NCBI GenBank assembly: GCA_000469685.2
Contig: LS997565.1
Location: 17,077,293-17,141,292, forward strand
Length of the DNA stretch: 64,000 nucleotides
Source of the DNA: Haemonchus contortus
Taxonomy: Eukaryota > Nematoda > Chromadorea > Rhabditida > Trichostrongylidae
Reading direction: 5' to 3'
Shown piece by piece: positions 11,401 through 23,344 of this stretch. The notes below the pieces were generated by a model that was not told where the DNA came from, searched no databases, and saw nothing but the letters and a program-made list of their open reading frames with translations. A program made the translations under genes and the position numbers. Position 1 is the first letter of the stretch; the number at the start of each line of letters is the position of its first letter.

Positions 11401-14400
11401 TCCGGAACAAAAGATGGCTTCTCACCGAACACAACTCAGATCACTTCAAATGTTTCCTCTAAAACATTCAATTAACTTTCTGAAAGAAGGAACTTCTCCT
11501 CATTTCCTGCCGCACTGCTTAATAGTCTGGTACATTTTCTAAGGGAGCTAAGTAGTGTTGAGAAAAATGTGAGCCACAAGTGCTGTCTTTTTTCACAATA
11601 ACCATCATTCTCTCTACTACACAGATGAGGAATAGTGAACCACCACATAGAATACGAACTGGGAAGCATGAACATCGTTTGCTATTCGAATTTTGACTGC
11701 AGTACTATAGTGTAAGGGTAAAGACTGAAGGGTTAAGTATTTGGGTGGTAATCAATCCCGTCTGAGAGATTCACCTTCCATTCGGAATTGTAATGGCGTA
11801 CTGAATGCGTATGTGGCCTTAACTTGCGGCGGCCAGCCAAGGTAAAAGTCAGTGCTTTTATCCTCCCAGACGAGTCTGGTACCAATTAACCAACCCCGGT
11901 GGGATGGAAGGTTGTTCTGTTTTGGATCATGATCCGAGATTCGATCCTGTGGCCAAGCGTGTGAAATAGTACGCCACCTGCTGTTAAACCGCCTCCGCTC
12001 TGTAGTATAAGATTCAAAGAAATTTTTTTTCTAATTTTCAAGAATTTTGTGTTGGCAACACCTACCGAAAAGCGGAAGCAAGTCAGCGTTGATGGATTTT
12101 TTCAAATCATCATGTATTGATTACATTTTAAAGAAATCCGTCTTCTGACAGCATTCCTCTTATAGCAATCCAAGCAATAGTGGGCATTTCATTACATCAT
12201 ATCCTTTCGTTTTCACTGAGAGGCGTCCAGCTGTGTTCATCGGCGCGTGATCTGTGTCCCTTTATGATTCGTATCCTTTGATTTCATATCACTCAATGAG
12301 TGAGAAATGAAGGAGAAGGAAAGGTAGGGTATGGGATAAAATCACGATTGGCCTTATCCACGTCATGTATCGGGCTACGTCCAAGTATTGAGGAAAATCG
12401 CAATAGCATTCGACCACGTAAGTGGTCTACAGAGGAATAGGAAATTGAATGTCATCACACAACAAATACGGTGTTCTCGTCTTCCTAGTAACGCTCACGT
12501 CACTTGTTCAAGTCCGAAGAGAAGAGAAACTTACTCAGTTCGGATTTGACTCTTTGCTAAGGGCCATTCAAATGGTGGACAACCTAGACTCCGCCCACTT
12601 TGCTATTTGTTTAAACTCAAATTAAATAGATTAGCTAGCAGGACTGGAAACATAACCTACACGAGGCTTATGGTGGATGCAGCTAACAATAGGGACACCC
12701 TCAGAGTCTTGCTCACTTCAACACCATTCTTATTTTGTTCGTGGTCAGAAATGGAGGAAAAGGAATTGTGCGAAAAAACGACCTCTTTTGAACAGCACTC
12801 ATGTAATAATGGCTCGAAAAGTTGGAAGCTGCAACAATGGAGGCACTACACTGTGGATGATTGTTGTCAGAAACTTCTTATTTAGACAGAAACTCCTGTG
12901 GTCTCGTTATTGGAAGACGCTGTGAACTCAACTCTCCTCGAAGTCGAGCTGAACGGTGATGATGTTATCACGGTGTGGATTGAAGATGGAATCGTCAATG
13001 AACTGCTGGAACAGGTCAGCAAATCAATTCTTTTCTAATCAACGGTATGCTTATGGGTCTGACAATGTCGCGAAACAATTCTAAAGTTGCGGCTGTTACA
13101 AGCTTTTTCTCACTGCAGCAAAGAGGATGGGGAGAAACTTTTTGAACAGTTCTATTTTTCTCTTGGAATTTTTTTCTTCACATAATTTTTCTTTCTTAAT
13201 TTGCATATTCCCAACAAGTGAAGAATCGGTGAGCATCTGCAGTATAGCTTCTTCTGTTAGCCATATCCATAACATAAAGTATCTTCCGGCAGTTGCTATC
13301 GTTTCCTTTGAGGAAACCACATCTGGAAACATACTGCTTAATTGGCGGATTTTCTTTTTGAATCGCTTTTACCTGTTTTCCTAGCATGAAACGAGGACGG
13401 TTCTCGTATGACAGGTACAAATTGTCAATTTTGGTTGATATTATTAGCACAGGGCGGAGGTGGTGTAGTGGCAAGTGGCGCACTATATCACACGCACGGT
13501 CAGGGGTTCGAGTCCCGGATCCATGCCCGGCTAAGACAACCAAGCCTTCCATCTCTCCGGAGTCGGTGAGTTGGTACCAGACTCGTCTGGGAGGATAAGA
13601 GCACTGTCTTGTACATCGGCTGGCCACCGCAATTCATTGTATGGGCCACACACGCATTCAATACGCCACTGCGATTCTGAATGGAAGTCGAGAGCGGAGG
13701 CGCATCCCTCAGACGGGATTGATTAACGCCAAAAACTCTATTTTTTTATCCTTTATCATTAGCACATGGATTCAACTAGTCCCTACACGAATCAATTTAG
13801 AATTTGTACCCCATGCTCATTGTTTGGGGCCTAGTAAGCTACCGGCTCTCCCTCGTTTCTGTTAGGTTGTCCTGTATGAAATACAGGATAATCGTTAGAA
13901 ATTTCTAGCTCCTCTCCTCAGCTCTCGAACTCTTCTGAAATTGGAAACTAAGGTTTTCCACGCTGCCATAAAGTCCCGGCTTTTTTTCTGCGTTCTTTTC
14001 AGGCGAATTTGTTGTCCGGATTTTCCTTTGTGTATCATGGGGAGTACAAGGTTGTAAAGTCAGGCCATTACAAAGTAACATGATGTCTAGTAGAAAGGAA
14101 ACGAGTCAGCATAGGACATTAAGAATATCGTTAGCCCACAGGTTCTTTATTGCAACATTTGAGCTTCCCTAAATCAACCAGTCTTCGTGTTTCTTCCTAT
14201 TAATTAGACCCTACCATGGAATTGTTCACTGTAGGCAATGGTGACAACGCCACAGCTTGTTCTTCGCCTCATCCGGAGAACGATTCTCTTAATGTCACGC
14301 CCCGATGTTTTGAGTCTTCTCTACTCTGGGTGGAGATTTGTTTAGAGATCAAAGTCCTTCCTATCCGGCATTGAACCTGCGAAGTTTCGAAGTGTAATTC

Positions 14401-17047
14401 ACATACAACTGTTGCGTGTGACCGAGGTTACAAACTATAATAAGTAAGAGTCGAGACGCATCCCTCACTCTTGTGAAGCTTCTCGGTCACCATTCTGTCG
14501 CCGGTGCACCAAATGACCATGTTCCACAGAACTGATGCAACGTAGTCTCCAACATACCAACAGATTAGAATGAGTTTCTACATTAAATTCTAGATTCTTT
14601 ACCGCAGACAGTCTCAGATTGTCACGAAGCTCTCGCTATTGGAAGGCACTAGAAGGCTCTGACAGTTCGCGCTCTGCCGGGGTCTACTGTTGATGTTCAC
14701 CTGTCCACCTCTAAACGTTTCCGGCTGAGTTTTTGCAGCTGTGGGAGGCGCCGAAAGAAGCCTACTGCACCTGCTGCAGTGCAGCACTACTTACACTGTT
14801 AGTATTTTTTTGTTTGATGAGAAAAAAAATAGAGGATGCATTTAATCGAGAGCAGTTTACGGCATAGTCCAGTACGGCAGAATGGTGACAGCTAGAGGTT
14901 AAGGAGCAATCAACCTTTGATTCTGTACTGACCTCAAAATTTTCGAGAAATTCACAAATTTCTGAGTGCAGGGTGGTGAAGTGTTCCTACAATTCGACTG
15001 GAGAAATAGAATTCCTTTGCATAAAACTCAAAAATCTTTTTGATTCTAAAAACAGCTTCTTCTCAAAGCCTCTAACCTCTATATCAGGTTGACTGGAATT
15101 TCGAGTGGATGAACGAGCAGCTCCCCGTCACCAGCCCAGTGATACCTCAGGATTCAAGGTAGATTTCATTAACAATTTAATGATTTCAAATCTGCATAGT
15201 TCACAGAAGAGAGGGCTCATTTACGGCGAACGTGTATTTCAAGGAATGAGTATGTAACAAGGTCTTCTGAAACTGTCCGACTTGGAAAGAGAAAGTTCGG
15301 GATTGTTCATTCTTCACGAGATCTGTTTGACAGGCCCCAACAATCGCTTAGAAACCTAGGAGTCGAGGCTGGTCGAGGGCGTGTGAGTGACTAGTATGAC
15401 TGACTACCATGGACCGCTCATCTATCCCAAAAAATTTGAATGTGTAAATGGGTCAGCGGAGAGGGATAAAGCGAAATCCAATATAAGTGGATTTTATTTT
15501 TACAACTCGGCTCACGCGTTTAGCCAGGAAGCTGGGAAAATCTGCAGTTTGCGCTCAACACATTTCCTTTGGCAATAGTGGTTTCCATATTATCGAAGTC
15601 AGTGCCTTGGGAATTTCAAACGCCCGGTTGACAAGTCTTGCGCCCTCCGCACCCGAGACTGTGCGCAAGAAAAGTTCTGTATTCCCACTGGAAGGATGCG
15701 GTACCACTGCCGCTCGATATGATTCGTGTAGTACTAATGTTGTAATGTTGTACCTTAAAATGCCTACCTTAAAATTTGTTGCGGCTGCCATGTGGGAACT
15801 TTGGCTTTTCTTCTTTCAGAGAATTTCTCACTACCCTGTGTACCGAGTGCTATTTCCAAGTGAACGTCGGAGCCCGAGGTCGACCAACTTTTGCGGCAAC
15901 CAATTCTTCGCTAGTGCTGGAGAAGTATGTTTCATCTGACTCCAATAAGTTCAGCAACGAATAGAAACCCTTGTAGATATGCTACTGTTCTAGTTTTCCT
16001 CACTTATCTATGTTCTTTTGTAACGCTTTATAAAATTGGGAAGTTATGATGATCGAATATTAACGAATATTAACTTCAGACGAGACCGTGTTCATCTGAG
16101 AGTAGTGAACCCTGACAGGAATCTTACCTCTGTGTTTGTCTCGTTCGTTCTCACAATTCAAGCTGAAATGCGCCCGTCATTCGATGGAGGAGTTTTGAGG
16201 TTTGGAAATTACAATGTCATATTTGTGGAACGTTATTTGGTACGAAGCCTCTCTTTTGTGGCAAATTGAGCATTTGAATTTTTGGTCTTCGCAAATTCCA
16301 CTATCAATCATAATTTTTTTGAAAATAAGCTGTAAAGGCAAGAGATCCATTTACTTTCGTCCTACTAGCTACTGAAAACGCCCGTACCTTGAGGAACCTC
16401 ATACAACTTTCTAGCCAAGTTGCTGATCTCATTTTACCAAAAGTTATCTTCTCCATAGCTCAACAATCTTCTCCTTGCTGCTGATCTCCTTCGAGACACT
16501 CAGGCAGGTATTTATGTGTGTCGCACAACTTAAATGACAATACGAAGAATAGGGTTCCGATTACCTTATAAAAGAATTGAAGTATTGATTAAGGACTCTC
16601 GTCCAACTTCTGGACACCAATATCGAAATGGAAGTCGGTGCGTTCCCAAAATCATGGGGAATTTTCATGCAAGACCTCATGAGAGGTAAGAATTCGTGTT
16701 TGGCACTGCCAAAGTCAGCTTGTATGTCAAATTTCAGGAATGATTATGGACATGCTGTGGCCTGAAATCAAAAATGCCATCGAAGAGCTCAGCTATGGTA
16801 AAGGGGTACGGATCTCTCGCGCCTGTGGAGTTGATCCGAATGAGATCCGCCTCGATATTGGTATAGTTTTTGTTTCGAATATATTCATTCCTAAGGATAG
16901 TTGCCCATATTCGGAATTACAGGAGAGGGAAACTTCGCTGTGACGACGCGTCTAGCATTGCAATACCTTGATGTGGACAAATGCGTCAAAGATTTGAAGA
17001 CGTCACTACCGAACACTTCAAAGATATTTCAGAAAATAGAACGATAA
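8491..17047 (+). CDS. BPI/LBP-like secreted lipid-binding protein (gene 1)
   Basis: Exons, each phase-matched to the next through 16239: 8491-8634, 9470-9597, 9641-9738, 9781-9857, 9988-10088, 10947-11013, 12886-13014, 15088-15158, 15820-15924 and 16080-16239. After a gap follow about 16594-16685, 16738-16860 and 16923-17047 (stop TAA). The start at 8491 gives a signal peptide, MMLIAAVLAWLSCHGFA. An upstream 3' splice-like TTTTCAG near 8405 could accept a spliced leader. Family features are the GECLL cysteine, a second cysteine in DSMICNALRHHIGNLEAS, the LPVTSPVIPQDS linker region, and the C-terminal LSYGKGVRISRACGV ending in EIRLDIGEGNFAV. One or more exons between 16240 and 16594 did not resolve: the candidate 16459-16507 (LNNLLLAADLLRDTQA) breaks phase. 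The protein is more divergent than the minus-strand neighbour. It is probably secreted and lipid-binding; its ligand is unknown. Confidence 0.72.
8995..9135 (+). repeat. G-rich tandem duplication
   Basis: Two diverged units of about 75 bp follow each other. Each has runs such as GGTGGGGGAAGGTGGGG followed by 'atgacatttttg-ca'. Several G-runs of four or more per unit would permit G-quadruplexes on the plus strand. The repeat lies in the first intron of the plus-strand BPI-like gene. Confidence 0.7.
10826..10859 (+). repeat. Poly(G)/G-rich tract
   Basis: An 18-base G run is followed by three A-separated runs of three to four G. It lies in an intron of the plus-strand BPI-like gene, about 90 bases before the exon at 10947. 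The exact run length is prone to sequencing error. Confidence 0.8.
11716..12000 (-). repeat. tRNA-derived SINE, reverse orientation
   Basis: This is the reverse complement of the 13454 copy. It runs from the tail ('atcaatcccgtctgaga') through 'cttttatcctcccaga' to the promoter-like end at 'gccacctgctg'. It occupies an intron of the plus-strand BPI-like gene. Confidence 0.75.
13454..13755 (+). repeat. tRNA-derived SINE, full-length copy
   Basis: This is one of the best preserved copies. GGCGGAGGTGGTGTAGTGG opens the element, the A-box-like GTAGTGGCAAGTGG follows, and the B-box-like GGTTCGAGTCC lies about 35 bases later. The tail contains CTGGGAGGATAAGAGCACTG and ends in 'tttttttatcctttatc'. 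It is intronic within the plus-strand BPI-like gene. The internal pol III boxes are intact, so it could be transcribed. Confidence 0.8.
15480..15800 (-). repeat. Intronic repeat with an open minus-strand frame
   Basis: The minus strand reads through 78 codons, including PSSGNTELFLRTVSGAEGA. It sits in the intron just before the BPI-like exon at 15820. I remember similar phrases as a recurrent dispersed sequence in strongylid genomes but cannot verify this here. No domain was recognised, and it is not called a gene. Confidence 0.35.
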
Positions 17048-18225
17048 TAATATCGCTTTAACATACATGATAAATGTACATATGTATTGTAGATCTATCA
17101 AATTATTCAAATGCTGCTTGACACTACCCAAAAGGAATGAGTTATTTCACAAAGGCATAAACTCTAAAAGAGAGATAGTGGAGTAGTTTTTAAATGGCGT
17201 TCGCTGTTGAAGCTGTTTGCTGTGAATGCAACAGTTCATGAGGAAATGTCCTTACCCACTGGATTCTGGGCTTTACCCGGCAGGGTGATGGCTTATGTAG
17301 GAGACACCTCAACCGCAAACGTTCACAACAACAACCACGACTAAGTGTGCTGTAAGATATTTTCCATTAGACACTTTACATACATTACATTTCCTCGGCG
17401 GACAAACTTCGAGAGGATCGCTCTTGTGCAGAAAGAACTTCTCACAGCAGTGCCTAAGTTTGTGGGCAACTATTGATACAATACGAAACCAGTTATGCTT
17501 CTTCACTATCGCCATGGGGTAAGCAATTCTGGCTTTTGAAGGGAAAAATGTCGAAATATTAGGAACTGGCTGCTTTCATAGTCCGCGGGACTGCTCGACC
17601 GGCAGTATCGACCAAGACCCATTTGTAAACAAGGTAAAGGTAAACAACAACGACATTCTCTGAGGAGCCTTATTTTTGTTCTTTTCGTCGCCGAAGCGCG
17701 CTACACCAGCAACCCATTTCCAACCATTACCATGAATTGTGCCTCTTATGCGTTAGTTGTAAAGGGGTAGTAAGTTTCGGTTACAGAGTTCTATAACAGC
17801 AGGTAGGATCCATTATAAGAGCCTTATAAGTCAAAAACTACTGAATCGTTAGCTTCTGCATCAGGTGGAAAAGGAGCCTTAACGTTTAGATACGTAATGA
17901 GCACTTAAATACGTAACGTAAATGCAGTTGTAAATGATTGATGATAGAAGCTGATAGCAAATGATAAGTGTGTTACGGCTCGCATTCTGGTGGAGAAACC
18001 TTGCGTTTTTGGATAGGTGGCATAAGGATGGTTGGTGATAGGAGCTGATCACGTCTCATAAGGATAACATGGAACCACAGAAAACACAGGTCACTTGCTG
18101 CGTGTTATCATTTGGTTCATTGGCGCATTTCGATATTTCGATAAAGAATCTGACGTATGCGATTTCGAAGATAGATTTTGACAAGAGATGCTAGGAATTG
18201 ATAATAACTGATAGTGTGCGTTAGA
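17048..18225. other. Spacer with a half MITE
   Basis: No exon chain was found. At 17567-17640 one end of the GGCTGCTTTCATAGTCC MITE family occurs (compare 21407), including the shared 'gtatcgac-aaga' and 'ttgtaaacaagg' phrases, without a matching second end. Confidence 0.5.
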
Positions 18226-18905
18226 GGCACAGTTCAAGATAACTCTGGGTAATCCAGATTATTATGAAAAATGGAAGGCAAGATCGAAAATAGTGCTGAA
18301 GGTGAAGAAACTGCGTGAATCGGTGTTGCTAAAGTAAAAAAAAGGCTTGAAAACCCGTTGAAAAGGGAGCTGGACGAGAATAAGACCAGAAAAATGAAGA
18401 AGAATGGGGCGTTTGGACGAGCTGCGCGCAGTGCGTCATTGCGTACGTGTGGGTCCTCGTACAAATGACTGACTACGGTATGGGAAAATTCATTCACTTA
18501 TTTATTTATTTATTTATTCAAATACACCTCAAGGGTGTGCCCATTAATACGCACAGAAAAAGCAGTTAGAAACTATGTTCTCATTTGGTCTATAAACAAA
18601 GAAAAAGAGAAGTGCATGAAAACAAAACAAGTAAAGAGTATAAGCATAAGTAAACAAAAAACCATAATTACAGCAGAAATAGCTTACCTTTTCCGGCCTC
18701 TTGGGGTAGAAAATTAGAAAATGAATTACGGCAGCAAAAAGAATAATAGAGGACAAAAGAATGGGGCCTCGCCTCATCACGCGGCGATCAGCTGATCGTG
18801 TGTGGGTCCTAGAACGAATAGTTGCAATCTGTGTTGTCTCGACACTCGTCTGACGTAACATCGATCGAGGAGCGGAAAAGCGAGGCTTTCCCGCTCTCCA
18901 ATTCA
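18226..18905 (+). repeat. Dispersed non-coding repeat, copy A
   Basis: It begins with AGGCACAGTTCAAGATAA and is co-linear with 33739-34262 over most of its length. Shared stretches include 'gaaactgcgtgaatcggtgtt', the Pro/Arg-free stretch around 'gttgaaaaggg', 'gcctcttggggtag' and 'tgacgtaacatcgatcgagg'. A small TTTA tandem at 18497-18520 is present only in this copy. It belongs to the same GGCACAGTTCACGAT-end family as 259, 21901 and 49923. Confidence 0.7.
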
Positions 18906-19406
18906 CGTTAACTGCGCCTTTAATGTTCATGTGCTTTTAGTTCCCGCTCCCCTTGCATCTTAATAGTGGAGCCTTGGTTCTTTAGTGCATGGATCAGGGA
19001 GTGGCAGGACAGACAATGCATTAGGTAAGATTTATGACTGATGAGGGCCGGACAAGAACCATTAGGAGCAAAATCCCTTCACTCCTCAGAGCTTTTGATA
19101 TGCTTTGATAGATGATGCGATTTGATAACATAAGTGAAGATAAGTGATTCTGCGCGGCGGTGATGTGAGTGAAAACAATTTAGAGTGAATCATTTTGCTA
19201 GTTGAATAGTTTCATCACTAGTCAAAAGAGGGAGCAGTCGCACACTGGTTGCCTCTCCGGTTCCTTCTTCATAAACTAAAGATGTAGGTCAGACTTGTTC
19301 AGCAACCGCCGTGTTTAACCGCCTGATGATTTAGAAATTCTTCATTTGTGGAGAACACTAAAATTTTTTCCTTGTCAGATTACATACTTTGTTACTACTC
19401 ACAGAT

Positions 19407-22400
19407 ATGTCGGGAGATATCGACTACTTCAATCCCCCACCTCCAGAAGCAAAACCTCCAGAAGTACCACCACCGGCACCGGCACCGCCACCCCAGAAGG
19501 ATGTTCAAGGAAAACCACCGCCACCACGCAAAGGAGCATCGTCTGATGGAAGTGAGGAAGATTAACAGAAATTTCCTTTTATATAAAACTTTTGCATTAA
19601 ATTGTCTGTGTGTGTACTCATAATGGAAAACACGTCATAGAGGACAGAACTGATTCCCGCGAACAGAGTGGGATTCACTCATGCAAACAGGTTTCCAACA
19701 AGAGAAGGGGAATCAACAGCTCTGATATTTTAACTTCACCGAGCACTTCATCGAAAACCTCTCCTTACTGATACGAAGTCAGACTGCACGGTTGAACTAA
19801 CGTTTTCTTTAAAACTATCGGTGTGTACAAAATTTCTGCATCACCAGTCGTCGTCTGCGGTCATCCGACTATGGTGCTCCACAAATTCGACAAAGATCTG
19901 ATACGCTCCTCAAATGAGATCTTCACTAAGCTCTCTCGAACTCAACAATAGTCAATAGAAAGTACTTTATCCTCTTCTTGACTGTGTCCACCAAAGCATC
20001 GACCTCTCTGCATCTAAGCAATTCGCTTACAATGAGTCAGTCGTAGTCTAGAATGATGCTTACCGATGTGAGGTTGTATAGGCTCTGTTTCAGCTGATAT
20101 CGGAACAAAGAATATGCTTGGTCCCTAATCGGTGTCAAACCTTAAGGCGTAATTGTCGTAATCTAGATATGGTATCGACTTCGACAGGTCATTATCACTG
20201 CACTTATCGAACTCTTTTCTCCATACTCTCTCATTCAGTTTCTTCTACAAAGCGAACCAAAATGTGAAAGCCACATGGCGTATTCACAAGGAATAAAAAA
20301 AATCGAAAACCCTGTCCGATCATTTATAAGTCTTTATTGACTGTTGACTCGACAAGAAACGTCTCTGTTTCAAGACTCGCGAGCTAATACGCCAGCGTGG
20401 CTGTTTGTGATCTATAAATTTTTCACACTAGTCATCCTTAACAGGATTGGCAGAATGTTAGATGAAGGGCAGCCATGCGAGCAAGCAGTTATTCGAAGAG
20501 GGTTCAGTACAATTGATTACACCCACACCGTTACAAGACTCATCGAAGTATAGTATAGAGTGCAAAATGCCGTTATGTCTAACATTCATCGAGTTGAAGA
20601 AAGCCTTTGATAGCGACGAGTCAGAAGCGGTAATCGAAACCCTATGCAACCAGGGTGTTCCTACTCAATAGATAAGGATGCTTTGTGAGCTCTACAACAA
20701 CTTCACGTCCAGGATCTTGCTATTCTATAAGGAAGCCATTACAACGTGAGGGGAGGTGTCCGGCAGGGCGATACCATCTCGCCCAATTTTCTCGGTGCCG
20801 CTCTCGAGAACATCATGTGTCATATGAAATGGCAAGGTATGGGAGTGAAGATCGACGGCCGGTACTTTCATCGTCTCTGCTTTGCAGAAGAAATCGTGCT
20901 CATAACACCGAAAATCGAGCAAGCGGAACGAATGCTAGCCGTGTTTGACATGCTTGGGGAAAGATCGGATTACGACTGAACCTAACGGAGACGAAGTTCA
21001 TGCGAAACGAATTGACTCCTGATGCTTTCTTCAAGCTGAGTTCAAGGAACATCTCTGCTTCAGCTATGTGCTGTGCTCACCTTTTCGTCACTGCTTCCTC
21101 CTGCCTTCCTGCTTTAACATACTTGTCAGATACTTTTACTCTGCGGAAGCTGAGTGAGCATGCAGTTACCTACTGCCTAATTTCATCCGCCAGAGCCAAA
21201 GGTTCTACTGTTGTATCGAATCCAACTAATTGTGTAGAAGCAGCAGCAGGCATCACATCAAAATTCCTCTACATCCGTCTCTGTACAGCAATGCTCTGTA
21301 TTTCAACCAATACTCTTCGTTGTTGTCATGGATGCCACTGGGTTCTACAACTGAAAGGCAACACTGGCGCTTATTTACGCGATTTCCGTGGGCGTTATCG
21401 CACACTGGCTGCTTTCATAGTCCGCAAATGAGCGCCGAGACGGCCGGGGGAGTACTCGTCCGGCGGTATCGACTAAGATTCAGTTGTAAACAAGGAGCAA
21501 GCTCCACTCCCGGTCGCTCGCTCGCGCGACCATTTGCTGAATCGCGGACTATGAAAGCAACAACTGCATCCCGTCGGTTAAGCAACAGTTTCGAGGCGAG
21601 GTGTAAAATAGCGCAGCGTTGCTCTGACCTTACAGTTCACACCTCAAAACTGTTTTTGCAAAGCTAAGCACGCAACACGTCTATACGACAGAGTGATCAA
21701 CAGAAGCGAGGCTCCCATGGCGTTCGGTGGGCACATATGCCCCTATTAATACCTGCTGCCGGCGCAAAATCTCTCCCTGACCTATTAGTACCCTGTCACA
21801 CCTTCGTAGTTACACACATTTATGCATGTGCACCATAGAAATCTCTCAAATGTACTCAACAGTTAGAAGGCCTCTTCTGACATTGACGTCTAGAACTCAT
21901 TTAAAGGCACCGTTTACGAAAAATTTAGGGTACCCTTTTTCGACGGGAATTCATAGAACTACTCTAGAATAAAGCGATAACAACGAAAAAAGCGCAAAAA
22001 ACGATGAACAAAAAGAAATAGAAGGGGTCAAAAAAGAGCTGGAAAGGGGGGTTGGACGAGTTACACGGCGAAAAAACTGCAGTTAAGGGGAGTGTTCGGG
22101 CGAGTCAGACGAACGCGACGCAGTGTCTGCAATTGCACACAACACACGCAAACAGCTGATTTTGCAACAAAATCTACATGCCCGTCCGTGGCAATTTGCC
22201 AATCAGCTTATCGATTGTTCACTGATGTTGCTCTAATGCGAAAGTGGTGACCGGCAATTAGATTTCGTAGTCAGCCTAGAGAGGGGCGGAGGCCTCTCGT
22301 CCCCCACTCTCAGGACCCTTACTGTGCCCTATCCGGAACGTTTTACGGCCTCATTTCGGCTCATGTGGTATCAGAGGGGGCCCCGAATTCATACCATGTG

Positions 22401-22763
22401 AGAATCTCCGAAACCATTCATATCGTGAACTGTGCCTTCAAAAACAAATCGAGTGTTTTGATTCACTTGCAGATACAGATACCAAGACTTCAAAAACCAC
22501 AACTGCAACGACTTCAGATAAGAATGCATCTAAGAAGGTTGTGAACGCTTTGTTCTCATATATATTCTCTTCAGTGGATTCCCTCGTCACCGAGACATTC
22601 CTAAGCCTTTTTTTCATTTCAGATATGTATCTCCATTCTTATAATGGCCTTGGCAGTCGTTATTGTATTCCTGCTATTGGCTGTGGTAGCAACAGTGTTT
22701 GTATTCCTTCACGTGATTGGTGTACTTTCCATTATTTCACAGTTTCTTCCTTATGAATGTTAG
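19407..22763 (+). CDS. Small proline-rich single-pass membrane protein
   Basis: Three exons, 19407-19551, 22473-22537 and 22623-22763 (TAG), join in phase to give 116 residues. Residues 1-48 are rich in proline (FNPPPPEAKPPEVPPPAPA) with basic KPPPPRKG. Residues 49-70 are Thr/Lys-rich. Residues about 71-106 form a strong hydrophobic helix (IMALAVVIVFLLLAVV and beyond), and the chain ends in FLPYEC. A TTACTACTCACAG acceptor lies two bases before the ATG and may be a trans-splice site. AATAAA occurs at 22834. If the first donor (A|GTGAGG) is not used, the frame stops four codons later, giving a 52-residue soluble proline-rich peptide. The 2.9-kb first intron contains an RTE relic and two MITEs. 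The poly-proline stretch could bind SH3 or WW domains, but I recognise no family. Confidence 0.6.
20330..21095 (+). pseudogene. Dead RTE-type reverse transcriptase fragment
   Basis: Reverse transcriptase motifs appear across shifted frames: ILNRIGRMLDEGQPCEQA, then CLTFIELKKAFDSDE, then RGGVRQGDTISPNFLGAALE, then LCFAEEIVLITPKIEQAERM, and finally a LNLTETKFMRNELTPDAFF tail. This order matches RTE-clade LINEs of nematodes. At least two frameshifts and internal stops (for example after QGVPTQ near 20670) inactivate it. The catalytic FADD box reads FAEE. It lies in the intron of the proline-rich membrane gene, on the same strand. Endonuclease and upstream parts are absent. Confidence 0.85.
21407..21561. 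repeat. MITE with GGCTGCTTTCATAGTCC ends
   Basis: The left end GGCTGCTTTCATAGTCCGC faces the right end GCGGACTATGAAAGCAAC. The centre holds the G+C-rich 'ggtcgctcgctcgcgcgacc'. Related copies are at 32291 and 48239, and a half copy is at 17567. Confidence 0.75.
21901..22440. repeat. Element bounded by GGCACAGTTCACGAT inverted ends
   Basis: The left end AAAGGCACCGTTTACGAAA faces the right end TATCGTGAACTGTGCCTT, 540 bp apart. The interior has no coding potential. The right half shares 'tgtgccctatccg' and 'gaatctccg-aaccattc' with 60980-61099. Confidence 0.75.
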
Positions 22764-22940
22764 GCTAATAAGAAATGCGATGTAATTTAACTATAGTCCT
22801 TCATTACGACGAGCATCTGTCGTATTAATCTTCAATAAATATAAATAAAGTCTTATCCAGGTGATCGTACTCTTACTCCAGATACTCACTGGGTCATAAT
22901 AAAACCATCTAACCTACTGGTTCTTCTGATTGACCAGTAC

Positions 22941-23132
22941 TCAAGGTATAGATAGACTCTCACAGTCTGTGCGATGAAGCCTGTTCAAATCCAAGCGCTT
23001 CCTCAGATCGAAGGGTGGCACGTTTACAGTAGCTAGTAAATTTTCCAGGCCAGATCTCTTTGACCACTTTCTAATAGAAGCAATGATCTCATCAGAAATG
23101 AATGGTAGCTCAACAGGAATCTTTTTTTTCAA
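22941..23132 (-). mobile_element. Penelope-like element fragment (region after the RT domain)
   Basis: The minus strand encodes ELPFISDEIIASIRKW, followed by VPPFDLRKRLDLNRLH. This pattern, 'LPFI-DE----I---', 'V-----L---L-R-RL', precedes the GIY-YIG endonuclease of Penelope-like retroelements. The stretch after NRLHR is already out of pattern, so the copy is truncated. The related copy at 51727-51990 continues into GIY-YIG. Confidence 0.5.
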
Positions 23133-23344
23133 TCGAGGTATTATGATGTCTGAGAATTACACCGCTAGGAGAAACTGAGTTTAGTCGAAGAGCTATGGTA
23201 GCCATTCGAACAATCTATTTCGGGCGCTATTTTATGCGATCCTTTCGCTCATCCTCTTCTCAGCAGGGTGAGACATATTTCTATCAACCGCTCGTCTTAT
23301 GTAAGAAAGATGAGCTGAGTGATTATGGACAATGACGACTGAAG

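Noticed and set aside
18497..18520. CRISPR or satellite array
   Set aside because: It is only a short TTTA microsatellite. No spaced direct repeats occur anywhere in the window.
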